From the NCBI GenBank assembly GCA_016931715.1, contig JAFGEF010000076.1, positions 1 to 59,020 of the forward strand: DNA of 59,020 nt, read 5' to 3'. Both the position numbers and the translations under genes were made by a program. Shown here piece by piece: positions 1 to 9,340 of the stretch. Each line of letters opens with the position of its first letter. Within the stretch, counting starts at the first letter, position 1. Source of the DNA: Sedimentisphaerales bacterium (lineage in GTDB: Bacteria > Planctomycetota > Phycisphaerae > Sedimentisphaerales > Anaerobacaceae). The notes under the pieces are model-generated. The model was not told the origin of the DNA. It made no database searches and saw only the letters and a list, made by a program, of their open reading frames with translations.

Positions 1-7
1 ACTTCAT

Positions 8-81
8 TGTTTAAGAAAGAAAAAATTAAACACAAGCAATTTTTTCTTTCTTAAAGTATGTCTAACTTCAATTTTGCAGAA
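8..81. repeat. Partial copy of a palindromic MITE-like repeat
   Basis: These 74 bases are identical to 42224-42297. They hold a 17-bp perfect inverted repeat (TTAAGAAAGAAAAAATT, a 10-base loop, then its complement) and end with the 25-bp terminal repeat seen at both ends of the complete element at 42109-42297. The match stops exactly after CAGAA in both copies, which marks an element end. The left part lies outside the window or has diverged. Confidence 0.85.
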
Positions 82-166
82 CTCATTTTCATTTCAAAAA
101 AATTCCTGCTTTGTCGTTCCAGCTCAATCCTTAAAACAGGTATAAGAGACTGAATTATTCAGAATA

Positions 167-1372
167 TTATTTTTTCAGGCCGCGTTCGAGGTCGCAGATT
201 ATATCATCAGCATCCTCGATACCGACCGCAAGTCTGAAAAGCGTATCAGTTATTCCCAGTTTGTAACGCTCTTTTCTTGAATAGTCGTAATAGCTCACTA
301 AAGCCGGATGCGTAATTAGGGTTTCTACGCCGCCAAGGCTCGGACCTATATAACATAATTCCAGATTATCAAGTAAATGTTTTGCATCGTTGAGAGAGCC
401 TTTTATATCAAATGTCACAACTCCCCCGCCGCCGGTCATTTGTTCTTTCGCCACGTCATAATGAGGGTGACTTTTCAGGAACGGGTAATAAACCCGTTTT
501 ATGCGAGGGTGAGCTTCGAGATATTCCGCTACTTTCAGCGCGGTTTCATTCTGTTTTTGCACGCGAAGAGGAAAGGTCTTCAGCCCACGCAATAAAAGAT
601 AGCAGCAATGCGGATCGATAAGACCTCCCATAGATTTATGCAGGTTTCGTATTTTTTCCACTAATTCAGTTTTGCCAAGCACAGCACCCGCCAGGATGTC
701 ATTGTGTCCGGCGAGATATTTCGTACAGCTTTGCAGAACGAGGTCCATCCCGAATTCGAGCGGTCTCTGGTTAAGCGGCGTAGCGAATGTGCTGTCTATC
801 AAAGTTAAAACATTGTGTTTCGCCGCGATTTTCTTGAGCTTAACAAGATCGAAAATATTCAGGTACGGATTTGTCGGCGATTCGGAAAATATAAAACGCG
901 TGTTTTTCTGAATGGCTTTATCGAGAACATCATAACGCCCGAACGGAACGATAGTGCAGCCAACACCAAATTGTTTGAGATATGACCTGCAAAATTCAAG
1001 AGTCTTTTTATAGCTGTCATCTGTTATAACAATATGGTCTCCCGAATGAACAAGCGTAAGAATAGTCGTAGTTATCGCGCTCATTCCGGAAGTGAAAACA
1101 ACGCAATCTTCGGCGTTCTCAAGGTCAGCCAGTTTCCTTTCGGCTATCTGTGCGGTCGGATTACCGTAACGGCCGTATTCGAAATGCTCTTTGCCTTTTT
1201 TTGTATAATCCTCGATGTGTTTGGAATCAGCAAACGTGAACGTTGACGTTTGAATAATCGGAGTAGTTATCGAATCGGCATATTTTCTTCTCGGCTCGCC
1301 TGAATGAACAGACCTTGTAAATATTGATTGTTTCTTACGAGGTTCCCCCTTGCTTCCGGATTTCTTTGTCAT
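167..1372 (-). CDS. Cys/Met-metabolism PLP-dependent enzyme (cystathionine gamma-synthase/lyase family)
   Basis: A 401-residue fold-type I PLP enzyme of the trans-sulfuration family, cytoplasmic, acting on cystathionine, homoserine esters or related sulfur amino acids. Visible family marks are the PLP lysine K218 in SCTKYLAGHND, the cofactor-binding D193 in LIDSTFATP, the YGRYGNPT stretch near residue 66 and SESPTNP near 163. Length is normal for the family. The first 15 residues are an extra basic stretch. It follows the ferredoxin-like gene by 42 bases on the same strand, so the two are probably co-transcribed. Synthase, gamma-lyase and beta-lyase cannot be told apart by reading, so no symbol is given. 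Confidence 0.9.
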   Translation of the reverse strand: MTKKSGSKGEPRKKQSIFTRSVHSGEPRRKYADSITTPIIQTSTFTFADSKHIEDYTKKGKEHFEYGRYGNPTAQIAERKLADLENAEDCVVFTSGMSAITTTILTLVHSGDHIVITDDSYKKTLEFCRSYLKQFGVGCTIVPFGRYDVLDKAIQKNTRFIFSESPTNPYLNIFDLVKLKKIAAKHNVLTLIDSTFATPLNQRPLEFGMDLVLQSCTKYLAGHNDILAGAVLGKTELVEKIRNLHKSMGGLIDPHCCYLLLRGLKTFPLRVQKQNETALKVAEYLEAHPRIKRVYYPFLKSHPHYDVAKEQMTGGGGVVTFDIKGSLNDAKHLLDNLELCYIGPSLGGVETLITHPALVSYYDYSRKERYKLGITDTLFRLAVGIEDADDIICDLERGLKK

Positions 1373-1414
1373 CTTATTTTCCTTATATTTATATTCTTAT
1401 AAAAATATCATGCA

Positions 1415-2149
1415 TTAATTCTGCACAATTTCTGTGTTCTTTACATTACCATGGAGGTCAATTGTAACATCCTGGAAGCTCATTGCAATTTTGTTTTTTG
1501 CCATAGCTTTTCGGACGATTTGCGTCAGGCCGCTGCAGCATGGAACTTCCATATGAATTACGGTCAGGCTTTTAATATTATTTACCTTCAAAATCTCTGC
1601 TATTTTTTCGACATAGTACGCGCTGTCATCGAGCTTGGGACAACCCACAACTACGCTATGATTCTTTAAGAATCTTTCGTGGAAATCACCCATAGCGAAA
1701 GGCACGCAATCAGCAGTAAAAAGCAGGTCAGCATTATTGAAATACGGTGCATTTGGTGAAACAAGCTTTAACTGTACAGGCCAGTGACTTAGCTGCGAAG
1801 CGGCAGGCGATGATAAGACTGTTGAGTCAGCCGCCTGCGATTTCGGTTGCAATTCTTTAGCTATTATACCGGGACAGACAAAATCTATGGGTATTTGCGG
1901 CTTTTCTTGTTTTTTAAGATACTCTTTGGTCGCCTGCTCATCGAACTGCTCAGCTTCTCTCTGCTCGATTGTAATTGCATCCTGCGGACAATGACCGATA
2001 CAGGCGCCAAGGCCGTCACAGTAAATTTCACTGACTAATTTTGCCTTGCCATTAATCAGTTTTATTGCACCCTCGGCACAGGCGTTGACGCACTGGCCGC
2101 AGCCGTTGCATTTCTCTTCGTCTATTTTTACAATATTTCTCTTTACCAT
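1415..2149 (-). CDS. Ferredoxin-like protein with two [4Fe-4S] sites and a C-terminal cysteine domain
   Basis: A 244-residue iron-sulfur protein. The N-terminus carries a clear cluster motif (C14, C17, C20, C24 in CNGCGQCVNAC) and a second, altered one (C44, C50, C54 in YCDGLGACIGHCP), the pattern of bacterial two-cluster ferredoxins of the CDGLGAC type. Residues 60-115 are a charged linker. The C-terminal part has further cysteines (CPKLDD, PCCSGL) that could hold metal or form a redox site. It is likely cytoplasmic electron transfer; the partner is unknown. It lies between the PLP enzyme and a transglutaminase-like gene on the same strand (gaps 42 and 87 bases). Confidence 0.8.
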   Translation of the reverse strand: MVKRNIVKIDEEKCNGCGQCVNACAEGAIKLINGKAKLVSEIYCDGLGACIGHCPQDAITIEQREAEQFDEQATKEYLKKQEKPQIPIDFVCPGIIAKELQPKSQAADSTVLSSPAASQLSHWPVQLKLVSPNAPYFNNADLLFTADCVPFAMGDFHERFLKNHSVVVGCPKLDDSAYYVEKIAEILKVNNIKSLTVIHMEVPCCSGLTQIVRKAMAKNKIAMSFQDVTIDLHGNVKNTEIVQN

Positions 2150-2236
2150 AAAAAACCTTTATTACAGTACTTTTGCAAAATTCCTGTTTATGATTTGTGA
2201 TACATGATATGCCGGAATATTATTTTTACCGGTTAT

Positions 2237-3964
2237 CTAAGTTTCATCAACACTAAAATCACCCTTAGAAGATACGAAAACATGCTTTCTCAGGTTCTTG
2301 GCAGAAATGAAATTATATTTCCCCCCTGCTTTCAGCGATACCTGTTCCCCGGATATGATAATCTCAATATTTTGTTGAGGTTCATTTTTACGAATTACAT
2401 TAGCCAGAAGAAACGCTTTTTCAATTCCATCACCGGTCCTGTAATTTGCAACTTCATCCGGCTGAGCAAGACGTTCGCTGTCATAGATAGAATTATTATC
2501 CATTTTAACAAGCCAGTCATAAGCCTCTTTGACAGACATCTGCTGAGTCTTTTCAATCGAGACAGGATTCCGCTCAATAGCGGCTTTGACAAAAGGCAGC
2601 CAGTCGCAGCTTTTCATATCTCGATAGGCATAAAAAGCAAGGTCTGCGGTAGTACTTTCACTTCTTATCTTCGTGAGATAGTCGATGATTTGCTCCCTGC
2701 TTTGATCCGGTGAAATTTCTATTGGTTTCGAGGCTTTATATTTTTTATCCGAACCGGGCAATTTCGCCTGTATATGTATAAAATCAGCAAGCTCATCCAC
2801 AAACTTTTTGGAATCAGGGATAACCTTATCGAGTACTTTTTGCAAAAGCTCTCTATCCTCATTATTCCTGAGATTGGTCTTTTTCTTTTCAAGAAACCTG
2901 CTGAGTTCATCACATCGAATTCTGTTCGGCAGTTCGGTTCGCACAAAATCCTCTTCGGAAACCTCGGTGAGTAATTTATCAAAGGTCTGATCTGCTATGC
3001 GATAGTTGCTGCCATGCTCGTAATGGAAAAGCACCTCAGCTTCGATAAATTCCGGCTGTCCATGACAATCCCTGCAAACCTGGAAGTATTTCTGATATTG
3101 CTGATTAAAACGCAGGAAATTCGCGAAAATATTAAGCGTCAAATCAATCGACAGATACGAACTCAATTTCTCCAGAAACTTCGCGTATATTTTTTTGTCT
3201 ATTGTCGCATCTTCGTACAGGCAATGCACAAAACCAGTATTATGAGCAACAATCGTAACATTTTCGTTTCGCAAAGCCCGCTGCGCTTTATTTGTGATTT
3301 CCGTGCCGTTAAACCACATCGTTTTTGTAACAAGCCTTCTGTTATTTGTTAAAATGCCATCCTGCAGGTCGATGAAATTTTGTGAGTGCAGCGGCGTAAG
3401 TATTATGTAAATGTCTTCGAGTGGAACCCGGCAGACTATAAACGCGGCGGCGGCATATAATGCGGCAAGGGATACACATTCTCCAGCCGCACGAGAGTAA
3501 CCTTCCCTAAAACGAAAGGCGTTCATTGCCTCAACTGTTTCTGTTTTCCAGTAAGGGATTATATCGCCATCGTATTTATCAAGACCGAAATGCCTGCGAA
3601 TATCTACATCGAAATAATATTTATCTCCCTGGTAACCGAATAAAGCGTTACTTTTGCTGATTTCGTCCGGGCTGATAAATTTCTCGAATCGTTTGATTTC
3701 AGTCTGCTGGTTCGTCAGACCCCATGTTTCGAGGTCAAGATTGAAATCGAACTCATCCATGATGAATTGCCTCAGACGCATTAATTTTTTGTAGCTTCCC
3801 TTATCCTCGAGCTTTTTGAAACAATCCAGCTCGCGCCATCGCCAGATAACCGGACTCATTATATTAGCAAGAACAAGACTGTACATAAGTTCCGGAAATA
3901 CAAAAATTTCCATATCCGAGAGAGTTATCGAAGAAGTATATTTTTCCAATTGTTCCGAATCCAT
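2237..3964 (-). CDS. Transglutaminase-like protein of unknown function
   Basis: A 575-residue protein with no signal peptide. Around residues 150-225 a transglutaminase-like core is visible: C163 in AAGECVSLAALY, H193 in LTPLHSQNFID and D199, spaced as a Cys-His-Asp triad, followed by TKTMWFNGTEI. The rest (290-575) is mainly helical and charged, with an SLKAGGKYNF-type segment near the C-terminus. Such cores can be peptidases, cross-linking enzymes or inactive scaffolds; the substrate is unknown. The start is supported by GGAG about 10 bases upstream. It is the first gene of a three-gene minus-strand run. Confidence 0.6.
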   Translation of the reverse strand: MDSEQLEKYTSSITLSDMEIFVFPELMYSLVLANIMSPVIWRWRELDCFKKLEDKGSYKKLMRLRQFIMDEFDFNLDLETWGLTNQQTEIKRFEKFISPDEISKSNALFGYQGDKYYFDVDIRRHFGLDKYDGDIIPYWKTETVEAMNAFRFREGYSRAAGECVSLAALYAAAAFIVCRVPLEDIYIILTPLHSQNFIDLQDGILTNNRRLVTKTMWFNGTEITNKAQRALRNENVTIVAHNTGFVHCLYEDATIDKKIYAKFLEKLSSYLSIDLTLNIFANFLRFNQQYQKYFQVCRDCHGQPEFIEAEVLFHYEHGSNYRIADQTFDKLLTEVSEEDFVRTELPNRIRCDELSRFLEKKKTNLRNNEDRELLQKVLDKVIPDSKKFVDELADFIHIQAKLPGSDKKYKASKPIEISPDQSREQIIDYLTKIRSESTTADLAFYAYRDMKSCDWLPFVKAAIERNPVSIEKTQQMSVKEAYDWLVKMDNNSIYDSERLAQPDEVANYRTGDGIEKAFLLANVIRKNEPQQNIEIIISGEQVSLKAGGKYNFISAKNLRKHVFVSSKGDFSVDET

Positions 3965-4699
3965 TTATATCAGCTCCGAAAATTTTTTCTAATAAATCTG
4001 CCACAAGCATACCAGTATATTTTTATTTATTCAATTAAGAATATTGCTTCCATAAAATGAAAATAAACTATATAATCACATAATAATAAATTCCGATAAT
4101 ATTCATATTTTTGATAATATATAAGCACATAATATGAAAATATTCGTATGTAAGAAGGTGGTTTAGGTCTAAATATATAAAAATTTCATCTGTATTAATT
4201 GCAGGCATACATAAAGTGAAAGTGCTATAAAATCCTGATTTTTTCACAAAAAACTGTTCAAAATTCATTGTTTTGTCCGAAAATAATATAACAAATGTAA
4301 AAAAAATATGTGACTTCATCTTTTAGTCATAAGGTTACATGTTTTTAGCATTTTGGATATTTGTCTCTTTAAGCATTTTCTTCTGCTTGTGATATATATC
4401 TCGTTACCTAACAAGCAGTTACAGAAATATTCTTATTCAAGACAGTCCATAGTAAAGGTAATGGAGCGTTGGAAGTGAATCCCGTACAGTTAAAAAAACG
4501 GATACCAAAATATTCAGGAAAAGAATTTTTATGTAAGAAAAACGCACTCTCAAGCGTCTGAAAGTACAGTCGTGGACATGAATGCTCCTTCGTGAGCGAA
4601 AGAATTTGACAGGTTGTTTTTGGTGTTATTGAAGTATAAGTGTCTATTAAATAAATAGTTAAGACAAAAAAATTAAATTTTGAGGCAAACAGACAAGAA
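3965..4699. other. 735-base intergenic region before the T2SS operon
   Basis: No convincing gene. The left half (3990-4340) is very AT-rich and carries only spurious open frames. The right half (4440-4600) can fold into a possible pseudoknot (listed separately) and is followed by a TTGACA hexamer at 4606-4611 without a well-placed -10. A promoter for the T2SS operon should lie here, but I cannot fix it. Confidence 0.5.
4445..4600 (+). ncRNA. Possible structured leader of the T2SS operon
   Basis: Two interlocked complementary pairs are visible. GUCCAU (4445-4450) can pair with GUGGAC (4572-4577), and GGAGCGUU (4463-4470) with AAUGCUCC (4581-4588); the order A-B-A'-B' implies a pseudoknot. A local hairpin GCUC (4584-4587)/GAGC (4594-4597) competes with the second helix. 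No known riboswitch class is recognised. Fortuitous pairing is possible. Confidence 0.3.
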
Positions 4700-6451
4700 A
4701 TGACATTGCGACGAAAGAAAAAAATAGGCGAATTACTTTGCGAAAAATCATATTTAGAGCAATCCAATCTTGAAATCGCTCTGGCTGAACAAGCCGAAAA
4801 AGCGGTCGACCACCGACGTCTGGGAGAAATTTTAATCGATTTTGGTTATGTAACGCAAGCCCAGTTAAGTGAAGCACTTGCGCTTCAGGTAGGTATAGAC
4901 AGAGTAAGCCTGCTCGATATATCCATCAGCGGTGATATTGTTGCTCTTGTTCCTGCAGAATTAGTCAGCAAATATAACGTGCTGCCGCTAAAACTGGAAT
5001 CGCGATCAATCATTGATAATTCCATAAATGGTGATGGCGAGGTTCTGGCAATAGCAATGACTGATCCATTCCAGCCTCAGGTAATTGAAGATTTAAGATT
5101 TGTAACCGGTTATCCGATTCGACGTTATTTCGCCGACCCGAAAGAGCTGGAAAATGCAATTCTGAAGTTCTACGGCAGTAATGTAGCAAGAATGCTTGAT
5201 AATCTTACTCCTGAAGAAGCACATGCTGAAGCCGAAGAAATGGCTGATAGTGATTTGACCGCCTCAAAACTTGCGGAAATGGCAAGAGAGCCTTCTTTGA
5301 TTAACCTTGTGAACCTGATTATTCTCGAAGCAATAGACTGCAAGGCAAGCGATATTCACATTGAGCCGTTCGAGCATGAAGTTAAAATAAAATACAGGCT
5401 GGATGGTCTGCTTCAGGAAAGAAGCCCTTCTTCCAAAAGATTGCGTGCTGCAATTACTTCACGTATTAAAATTATGGCGAATATGAACATTGCTGAACGT
5501 TTCGTCCCGCAGGATGGACATATCGAGTTCACCGGAAAAAAAGGAAGAGTCGATATTCGTGTTTCTACTGTACCAACAGTATATGGCGAATCGATAGTAA
5601 TGAGGCTTTTGGACAAAACAGCCTCTCTGCTGGAGCTTGAAGAGCTTGGTATGGATCCGATATCACTTGAAGGTTTCGGCCTGTTATTAAAGAAAAATCA
5701 TGGAATCATACTTGTTTGCGGCCCAACAGGCTGCGGCAAGACAACAACACTCTACGCAGCCATGCAGAGAATATACTCACCTACCATGAAAATGATAACG
5801 ATTGAAGACCCCGTCGAATATCAGCTTGACGGTATTAACCAGATGCCTGTAAATCCGAAAAGAGGACTTACATTTGCAACAGGTCTCAGGCATATCCTTC
5901 GTCACGACCCGGATATCGTTATGGTCGGTGAAGTTCGTGATGGTGAAACCGCAAATATAGCGATTCGTGCGGCTCTTACAGGCCACCTTGTTTTCTCGAC
6001 AATCCACACAAATGATGCCCCAGGCGCTGTTACAAGATTGATTGATATGGGTGTCGAGCCGTTCCTGCTTGCAAGCTCGCTGGAAGGTGTATTGGCACAG
6101 CGACTTGTTCGTAAAATTTGCCCGAAGTGCAAAGAGGAATACCAACCGGACGAAAGTATGCTAAACATGTTAGCCATCGCAGATCCCAATATGAAATTCT
6201 ACCATGGCAAGGGCTGCAATGATTGCAACAAAACCGGCTACTCAGGACGAAAGGGTATTTTCGAGCTATTGAGAATAAACAGTAAAATTCGTGATTTAAT
6301 CACCCAAAAAGCACCGGCCGAAGTTATCGGCAAAGCAGGGTCGGATGACCATATCAGCATGATGGATAGCGGTATGAAAATGGTCGCAAAAGGTCAAACA
6401 ACACCGGAAGAAGTGCTCAGAGTAGCCAAGAGCATAAACGAAGACGATTAA
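4700..6451 (+). CDS. gspE: Type II secretion ATPase GspE
   Basis: A 583-residue hexameric traffic ATPase that powers pseudopilus assembly from the cytoplasmic face of the inner membrane. An N-terminal GspE-type domain (about 1-160) is followed by the motor domain with Walker A GPTGCGKT (341-348, K347), the Asp box ITIEDPVEYQ, Walker B DPDIVMVGEVRD, the His box TGHLVFSTIHTND and the tetracysteine zinc site CPKC...CNDC typical of GspE/PilB. Length is normal. It is the first gene of the operon and lies 40 bases before gspF. Context with GspF-M and secretin genes favours T2SS over type IV pili, although the two families are close. Confidence 0.95.
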   Translation: MTLRRKKKIGELLCEKSYLEQSNLEIALAEQAEKAVDHRRLGEILIDFGYVTQAQLSEALALQVGIDRVSLLDISISGDIVALVPAELVSKYNVLPLKLESRSIIDNSINGDGEVLAIAMTDPFQPQVIEDLRFVTGYPIRRYFADPKELENAILKFYGSNVARMLDNLTPEEAHAEAEEMADSDLTASKLAEMAREPSLINLVNLIILEAIDCKASDIHIEPFEHEVKIKYRLDGLLQERSPSSKRLRAAITSRIKIMANMNIAERFVPQDGHIEFTGKKGRVDIRVSTVPTVYGESIVMRLLDKTASLLELEELGMDPISLEGFGLLLKKNHGIILVCGPTGCGKTTTLYAAMQRIYSPTMKMITIEDPVEYQLDGINQMPVNPKRGLTFATGLRHILRHDPDIVMVGEVRDGETANIAIRAALTGHLVFSTIHTNDAPGAVTRLIDMGVEPFLLASSLEGVLAQRLVRKICPKCKEEYQPDESMLNMLAIADPNMKFYHGKGCNDCNKTGYSGRKGIFELLRINSKIRDLITQKAPAEVIGKAGSDDHISMMDSGMKMVAKGQTTPEEVLRVAKSINEDD

Positions 6452-6491
6452 TACTTAAAATTGATAAAATGTTTTTTGAGAGAAATTAAAA

Positions 6492-7742
6492 GTGAGCAAA
6501 TTTTCTTACAAAGCAGTTAATAGAGGCGGCGAACACATCACCGGGACATTAGAGGCTGCCGATCGTAAAAACGCAGTAGCGCTTCTCACGAGTCAGGGAC
6601 ATTTTGTCACAGAGCTTCTGGAAGGTTCCAAAGCATCTGACAGGGATAATTTGATTCCATCATTTGATTTGAGCCAAATTAAGTTCGGCAGAAGAGTCAG
6701 CACTAAAGACATACTGGCAATGACAACACAATTGAGCACTGCTTTAAAAGCGGGACTTCCGCTGCTGAACGGACTTGAACTGATACATCAGCAGCAAACC
6801 AAGATTGGTATGAAAGAAATGCTCGCGGATCTCATCAGCCAGGTCAGTTCCGGACAGGCGCTCTCAGACGCTATGGAAAAACACCCTAAAGTGTTCAGTC
6901 CATTATATATTTCAATGATAAGAGTAGGAGAAACAGGCGGTATTCTCGAACAGACCACGGCACAACTCGCAAGCATTCTGCAAAGAGATGACAAAGTAAA
7001 AACAAATATGAAAAATGCCTCTGCATACCCTATATTCGTGCTTGTCATAGGAATGGTAGCTGTAACTATTATCATAACATGGATTTTGCCTAAGATATTG
7101 AAAACAATAGAAAGCACCGGCGCGGCACTGCCGCTGCCGACAAGGATTTTGATGTTTGCCAGTCATTTTATGAAAAACGTTTTTTCGACTGCACAGGGAT
7201 GGATTGTCATTGTACTGATCATAGCGGGTTTTATATATTTCAAAAGATGGAGTCACACCAAGGGCAGACTTAAATGGGACAGTTTTAAGCTTAAAATACC
7301 TATTTTAGGTAATGTATTAAGAACGATAGCAGTAGGAAGATTTGCCCGAACGCTCGGAGCACTAACCAAGGGCGGCGTAATTATTCTGGAAGCTCTCGCG
7401 GTCGTTCGCGATACACTGGGCAATGAATTATTGGGTAAAGAAATTGATGTTGTTGCAGAAAAGGTCAAGCGCGGCGAATCTTTAGCGGAACCGCTGAGTG
7501 TTTCCGGATACTTCCCTCCCCTGCTTGTGCAAATCACTGCCATTGGCGAGGAAACCGGAAAACTGGATGAAATGCTTCTTAACGCCGCGGAGACATTCGA
7601 TGCAGAAGCCGATTCGGCATTAAATAAATTTATGGCGATTTTCCCAGCACTGTTGATATTGCTTCTGGCGGTAATTATTGGTTTTATCATTATCGCGACA
7701 CTGCTTCCTATAGTGACAATGCAGTTGTCAGGAGGTATGTAA
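6492..7742 (+). CDS. gspF: Type II secretion inner-membrane platform protein GspF
   Basis: A 416-residue polytopic protein that couples the ATPase to the growing pseudopilus. It has the standard two T2SSF domains (about 75-200 and 275-400) and three membrane helices near 175-200, 234-252 and 379-406. The N-terminus (KFSYKAVNRGG) is the usual GspF/PilC beginning. Translation starts at GTG 6492, with GAGAG about 8 bases upstream. It is 40 bases downstream of gspE. Confidence 0.95.
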   Translation: MSKFSYKAVNRGGEHITGTLEAADRKNAVALLTSQGHFVTELLEGSKASDRDNLIPSFDLSQIKFGRRVSTKDILAMTTQLSTALKAGLPLLNGLELIHQQQTKIGMKEMLADLISQVSSGQALSDAMEKHPKVFSPLYISMIRVGETGGILEQTTAQLASILQRDDKVKTNMKNASAYPIFVLVIGMVAVTIIITWILPKILKTIESTGAALPLPTRILMFASHFMKNVFSTAQGWIVIVLIIAGFIYFKRWSHTKGRLKWDSFKLKIPILGNVLRTIAVGRFARTLGALTKGGVIILEALAVVRDTLGNELLGKEIDVVAEKVKRGESLAEPLSVSGYFPPLLVQITAIGEETGKLDEMLLNAAETFDAEADSALNKFMAIFPALLILLLAVIIGFIIIATLLPIVTMQLSGGM

Positions 7743-7824
7743 AAGCAATACTAAACTCTTGCTTTTATGAATTAAACCATGAGTAAAGGGAATAAATTAA
7801 AAAGCTTAATTGAAAGGAAAAAAA

Positions 7825-8229
7825 ATGAGGCGGAAAAATGAAACAAAAAGAAAAGGATTTACGCTTGTCGAACTGCTTGTCGTAATTGTTATCCTGGCAA
7901 TGCTCTCAGGTATTGTCGCACCAAAATTCTTCGCGCAAATTGAGAAAGCCAGGTGGGATTCATGCAGGTCAAAAATGGCGCCAATAGAATCTTCAATCGA
8001 GACTTTCCTGCTGAATACAAACTATTATCCCGGTACTCTCAATGAATTAGTGGAAGATCCCGGGCTTAACGGCTGGGCAGGTCCCTACTTAAAAGCAAGC
8101 CAACTGCTTGACCCATGGGACAATCCTTATATTTATAATCCATACAGCGGCGGCTATGAATTAATAAGCTATGGAGCCGACGGAGTTCAGGGCGGCACAC
8201 TTTACGATGAAGATATTTATAACGACTAA
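7825..8229 (+). CDS. gspG: Major pseudopilin GspG
   Basis: A 134-residue type II pseudopilin. The prepilin peptidase site KG/FTLVELLVV, with E at mature position 5, is followed by a hydrophobic helix. The C-terminal part has the GspG pattern (NGWAGPYLK, DPWDNPYIYNP, YELISYGADG) that binds calcium in characterised GspG. I chose ATG 7825 because AAAGGA lies seven bases upstream; an in-frame TTG at 7810 would add five residues but overlaps that site. It is the major subunit of the periplasmic pseudopilus. Confidence 0.93.
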   Translation: MRRKNETKRKGFTLVELLVVIVILAMLSGIVAPKFFAQIEKARWDSCRSKMAPIESSIETFLLNTNYYPGTLNELVEDPGLNGWAGPYLKASQLLDPWDNPYIYNPYSGGYELISYGADGVQGGTLYDEDIYND

Positions 8230-8304
8230 TTTCAGCTCCGGATTTGTTTATTGATTCCGAAAATCAATAAACCATAAAAAATAAAATACGGAAAAATTAG
8301 AGAC

Positions 8305-8895
8305 ATGAAAACTCAAAGTGTACAATTGAATAACATGCACAAAGGCGGTTTTACCCTTGTCGAACTGCTGGTCGTCATAATCATTATGACAATTCTGACC
8401 GGAATCGGCGCCGGCATCTTCACCGGAACGAGCCAGAAACTGCAAGTGCAAAAAGCCGCAAGCAGCCTTCTTATTATGGCACAGTATGCACGCATGTCGG
8501 CTATCGAGCAGCAGAGAGCATATAAATTGTACATTGATAATGCCAACCATGAGTTTTATCTCATTACGACACTTTTTGACGAGGAAAACCGAGTTGCAGA
8601 GGAAATAGTGATTGAAGAATCTTTGTGCGCACCTGTCGTTCTTGAAAACTCAATAGTTATCGAGGATGTGCAGGTTCTTGCCAACGATTATAATTCAGGA
8701 AGCAGTTCGAGTAATTTATACATTATAACGTTCGCTCCGGACGGCACTTCACAAACTGCCGCAGTGCAAATCGGCGACCAGCAAACTCATTACACACTGA
8801 GTGTGAACGAAATAACCGGAAAATCCAAATTATATCCCGGCACCATAGATGATATAAAAATTGATACTATTGATATTGATGCTGAATATTATTGA
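8305..8895 (+). CDS. gspH: Minor pseudopilin, GspH-like
   Basis: A 196-residue protein with prepilin cleavage site GG/FTLVELLVVIIIMTILTG and a following segment (KAASSLLIMAQYARMSAIEQQRAYKLYID) that matches the GspH/FimT pattern. The C-terminal domain is acidic and beta-rich. The position between gspG and gspI is the normal place for gspH. Minor pseudopilins start or cap the pseudopilus. The exact assignment rests on order more than on sequence. Confidence 0.8.
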   Translation: MKTQSVQLNNMHKGGFTLVELLVVIIIMTILTGIGAGIFTGTSQKLQVQKAASSLLIMAQYARMSAIEQQRAYKLYIDNANHEFYLITTLFDEENRVAEEIVIEESLCAPVVLENSIVIEDVQVLANDYNSGSSSSNLYIITFAPDGTSQTAAVQIGDQQTHYTLSVNEITGKSKLYPGTIDDIKIDTIDIDAEYY

Positions 8896-8910
8896 TAAGA
8901 GCAATTAGTT

Positions 8911-9330
8911 ATGAAGCTCAAAGATACAAAAAAAGGTTTTACACTGGTAGAGACAATTGTGGCAAGCACAATTCTATGCGGCTCTGTCCTGACTATCACC
9001 GCCGTATGCTCGAGAGCTCTTACCAACACAAGGCTTAACAGGCAGTACGAAACTGCCTTATCCCTGGCTGACAGGCAGCTTAGTTTGATTGATTACGTGG
9101 GTATTGATGAATTTCTCGAACTCGGAGAATTCGAAGGGGAATTCGATAAAGTAGATTATGAGCCGCTATATACATGGGACGCAACCGCTCAATATGAAAA
9201 TATCGATGATCTTTATTATATAACTGTTACCGTAAGCTGGACTGACAATGGTCGCCAGTACAGCGTTGCGGTTGATACTATGCTTAACGGAATCAGCATA
9301 TATGCTGAAACTGAAACAACAACTGAATAA
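8911..9330 (+). CDS. gspI: Minor pseudopilin, GspI-like
   Basis: A 139-residue protein with cleavage site KG/FTLVETIVASTILCG and the GspI-like downstream pattern (RALTNTRLNRQYETALSLADRQL). The E at +5 is present. It lies 15 bases after gspH and 10 bases before the next pseudopilin gene, so the four genes are translated from one message. GspI normally forms a tip complex with GspJ and GspK. Confidence 0.8.
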   Translation: MKLKDTKKGFTLVETIVASTILCGSVLTITAVCSRALTNTRLNRQYETALSLADRQLSLIDYVGIDEFLELGEFEGEFDKVDYEPLYTWDATAQYENIDDLYYITVTVSWTDNGRQYSVAVDTMLNGISIYAETETTTE

Positions 9331-9340
9331 GAGCATAAAA

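Noticed and set aside
4461-4500. Fragments reminiscent of a cobalamin riboswitch (GGAAGTGAATCCCGTAC)
   Set aside because: No B12 box or other conserved core parts follow, and the downstream gene is a secretion ATPase.
4606-4640. TTGACA at 4606 as promoter of gspE
   Set aside because: The nearest TATAAG (4635) is 23 bases away, too far for a sigma70 promoter.
4068-4767. Two minus-strand frames of 83 and 119 codons before gspE
   Set aside because: AT-driven open frames with Phe/Cys/Tyr-rich products, no ribosome site and no family signal; the second overlaps the gspE start.
9248-9340. Longer GspJ-like frame starting at 9248
   Set aside because: The extra 31 codons lie inside gspI and precede the prepilin cleavage site without a ribosome site; ATG 9341 is the natural start.
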